Below are positions 63,640 through 64,000 of a DNA stretch of 64,000 nucleotides, one piece after another. The position numbers and the translations under genes were made by a program. The DNA lies in assembly GCF_900182955.1 (NCBI RefSeq), contig NZ_FXUL01000010.1:1-64000 (forward strand). Reading direction: 5' to 3'. This DNA comes from Noviherbaspirillum suwonense (GTDB taxonomy: Bacteria > Pseudomonadota > Gammaproteobacteria > Burkholderiales > Burkholderiaceae_D). Position 1 is the stretch's first letter. Each line of letters opens with the position of its first letter. The notes under the pieces were generated by a model. It saw only the letters and a program-made list of their open reading frames with translations. It had not been told where the DNA came from and searched no databases.

Positions 63640-64000
63640 TTAAACCGCTGCCGCACCGGCAACGATCTCGGAGAGTTCCTTGGTAATCGCGGCCTGCCGG
63701 GTCTTGTTGTAGACCAGGCGCAGTTCACCGATGACATTGCCGGCATTGTCCGACGCCGCCTTCATCGCCACCATGCGGGCCGACTGCTCGGACGCCAGGT
63801 TCTCGGCGACTGCCTGGTAGATCAGCGCTTCAACGTAGCGCACCAGCAGTTCGTCGATCACGCTCTGGGCATCCGGTTCGTAGATGTAGTCCCAGTCCGG
63901 GCCGGTCTTCTTGTCGGCGGTCATGCGCTCGGACGACAGCGGCAGCAGCTGCTCCAGCATCGGCTCCTGCTTCATCGTGTTGATGAACTTGGTGTAGACG
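63640..64000 (-). CDS. atpG: ATP synthase F1 gamma subunit (partial)
   Basis: The C-terminal 119 codons of the gamma shaft; the 5' part lies beyond the right edge of the window. Seen: [50 protein letters not shown] and the conserved C-terminal helix [26 protein letters not shown]. Shows that the atp operon continues rightward in the order atpA-atpG-atpD-atpC. Confidence 0.97.
   Translation of the reverse strand, partial: VYTKFINTMKQEPMLEQLLPLSSERMTADKKTGPDWDYIYEPDAQSVIDELLVRYVEALIYQAVAENLASEQSARMVAMKAASDNAGNVIGELRLVYNKTRQAAITKELSEIVAGAAAV

Overview
The window is high-GC chromosomal DNA from a betaproteobacterium, most likely a member of the Burkholderiales close to Oxalobacteraceae. I infer this from the gene repertoire, the urt/fmd operon type, the rRNA leader and the hemE/priA/atp neighbourhood; no species call is possible. 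Nearly all metabolic operons run leftward (minus strand). The left edge is an rRNA promoter and leader that reads out of the window, and the right edge cuts atpG of the ATP synthase operon.

Region by region. 0-5 kb: rrn promoter and boxA, tRNA-Arg(CCG), a membrane-anchored diheme cytochrome c, a DUF883 protein, a LivJ-type binding protein, a YdcF protein with a lipoprotein, then tRNA-Val(TAC) and tRNA-Asp(GTC) with a duplicated tRNA 3' end. 5-15.5 kb: one long leftward amide/urea operon, urtABCDE - 84-aa CxxC protein - fmdA - fmdB - amiE - MoxR-type ATPase - VWA protein. It imports urea or short amides and hydrolyses amides and formamide; the ATPase/VWA pair looks like an activase. 16-20.3 kb: an AT-richer curli island (csgE, F, G, B, A, H) lying between the operon and its probable regulator, a purine-permease-like sensor fused to a hybrid histidine kinase plus a LuxR-type response regulator (20.4-24.4 kb). 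24.4-25.4 kb: no gene; two inverted copies of a five-hairpin element whose stems co-vary. 25.4-35.4 kb: rdgC, an aldo/keto reductase, dinB, a FitAB-type toxin-antitoxin, DUF2288, slyX, DUF2256, rep, an SRPBCC protein and a DEAD-box helicase with two DbpA RNA-binding domains.

35.6-43.8 kb is the most novel part. A compact operon encodes a heme-oxygenase-like diiron oxidase (complete ligand set visible), an aldehyde dehydrogenase, a DUF336 protein, a ferredoxin-type reductase, two plant-type ferredoxins, an unknown 98-aa protein and a TauE/SafE exporter. Next to it are a permease, a gamma-glutamyltransferase remnant, a GntR regulator and an ornithine-cyclodeaminase-family gene. Three copies of one TGTATACCGTT-type site mark the promoters of this regulon. 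The reductase is frameshifted by an exact 5-bp tandem duplication and the gamma-glutamyltransferase has lost its middle, so the pathway may be decaying in this strain. 45.5-50.9 kb is a complete peptide-type ABC transporter.

51-64 kb: a glycine-zipper protein, priA, an AT-rich priA-hemE intergenic region with five perfect DnaA boxes, hemE, a GlpD-family dehydrogenase, an SGNH hydrolase, ppk2, a CoA-binding protein, a duplicated F-box-like gene pair (one copy broken by an in-frame stop), a palindromic MITE-like repeat and the end of the ATP synthase operon (atpG partial, atpD, atpC).
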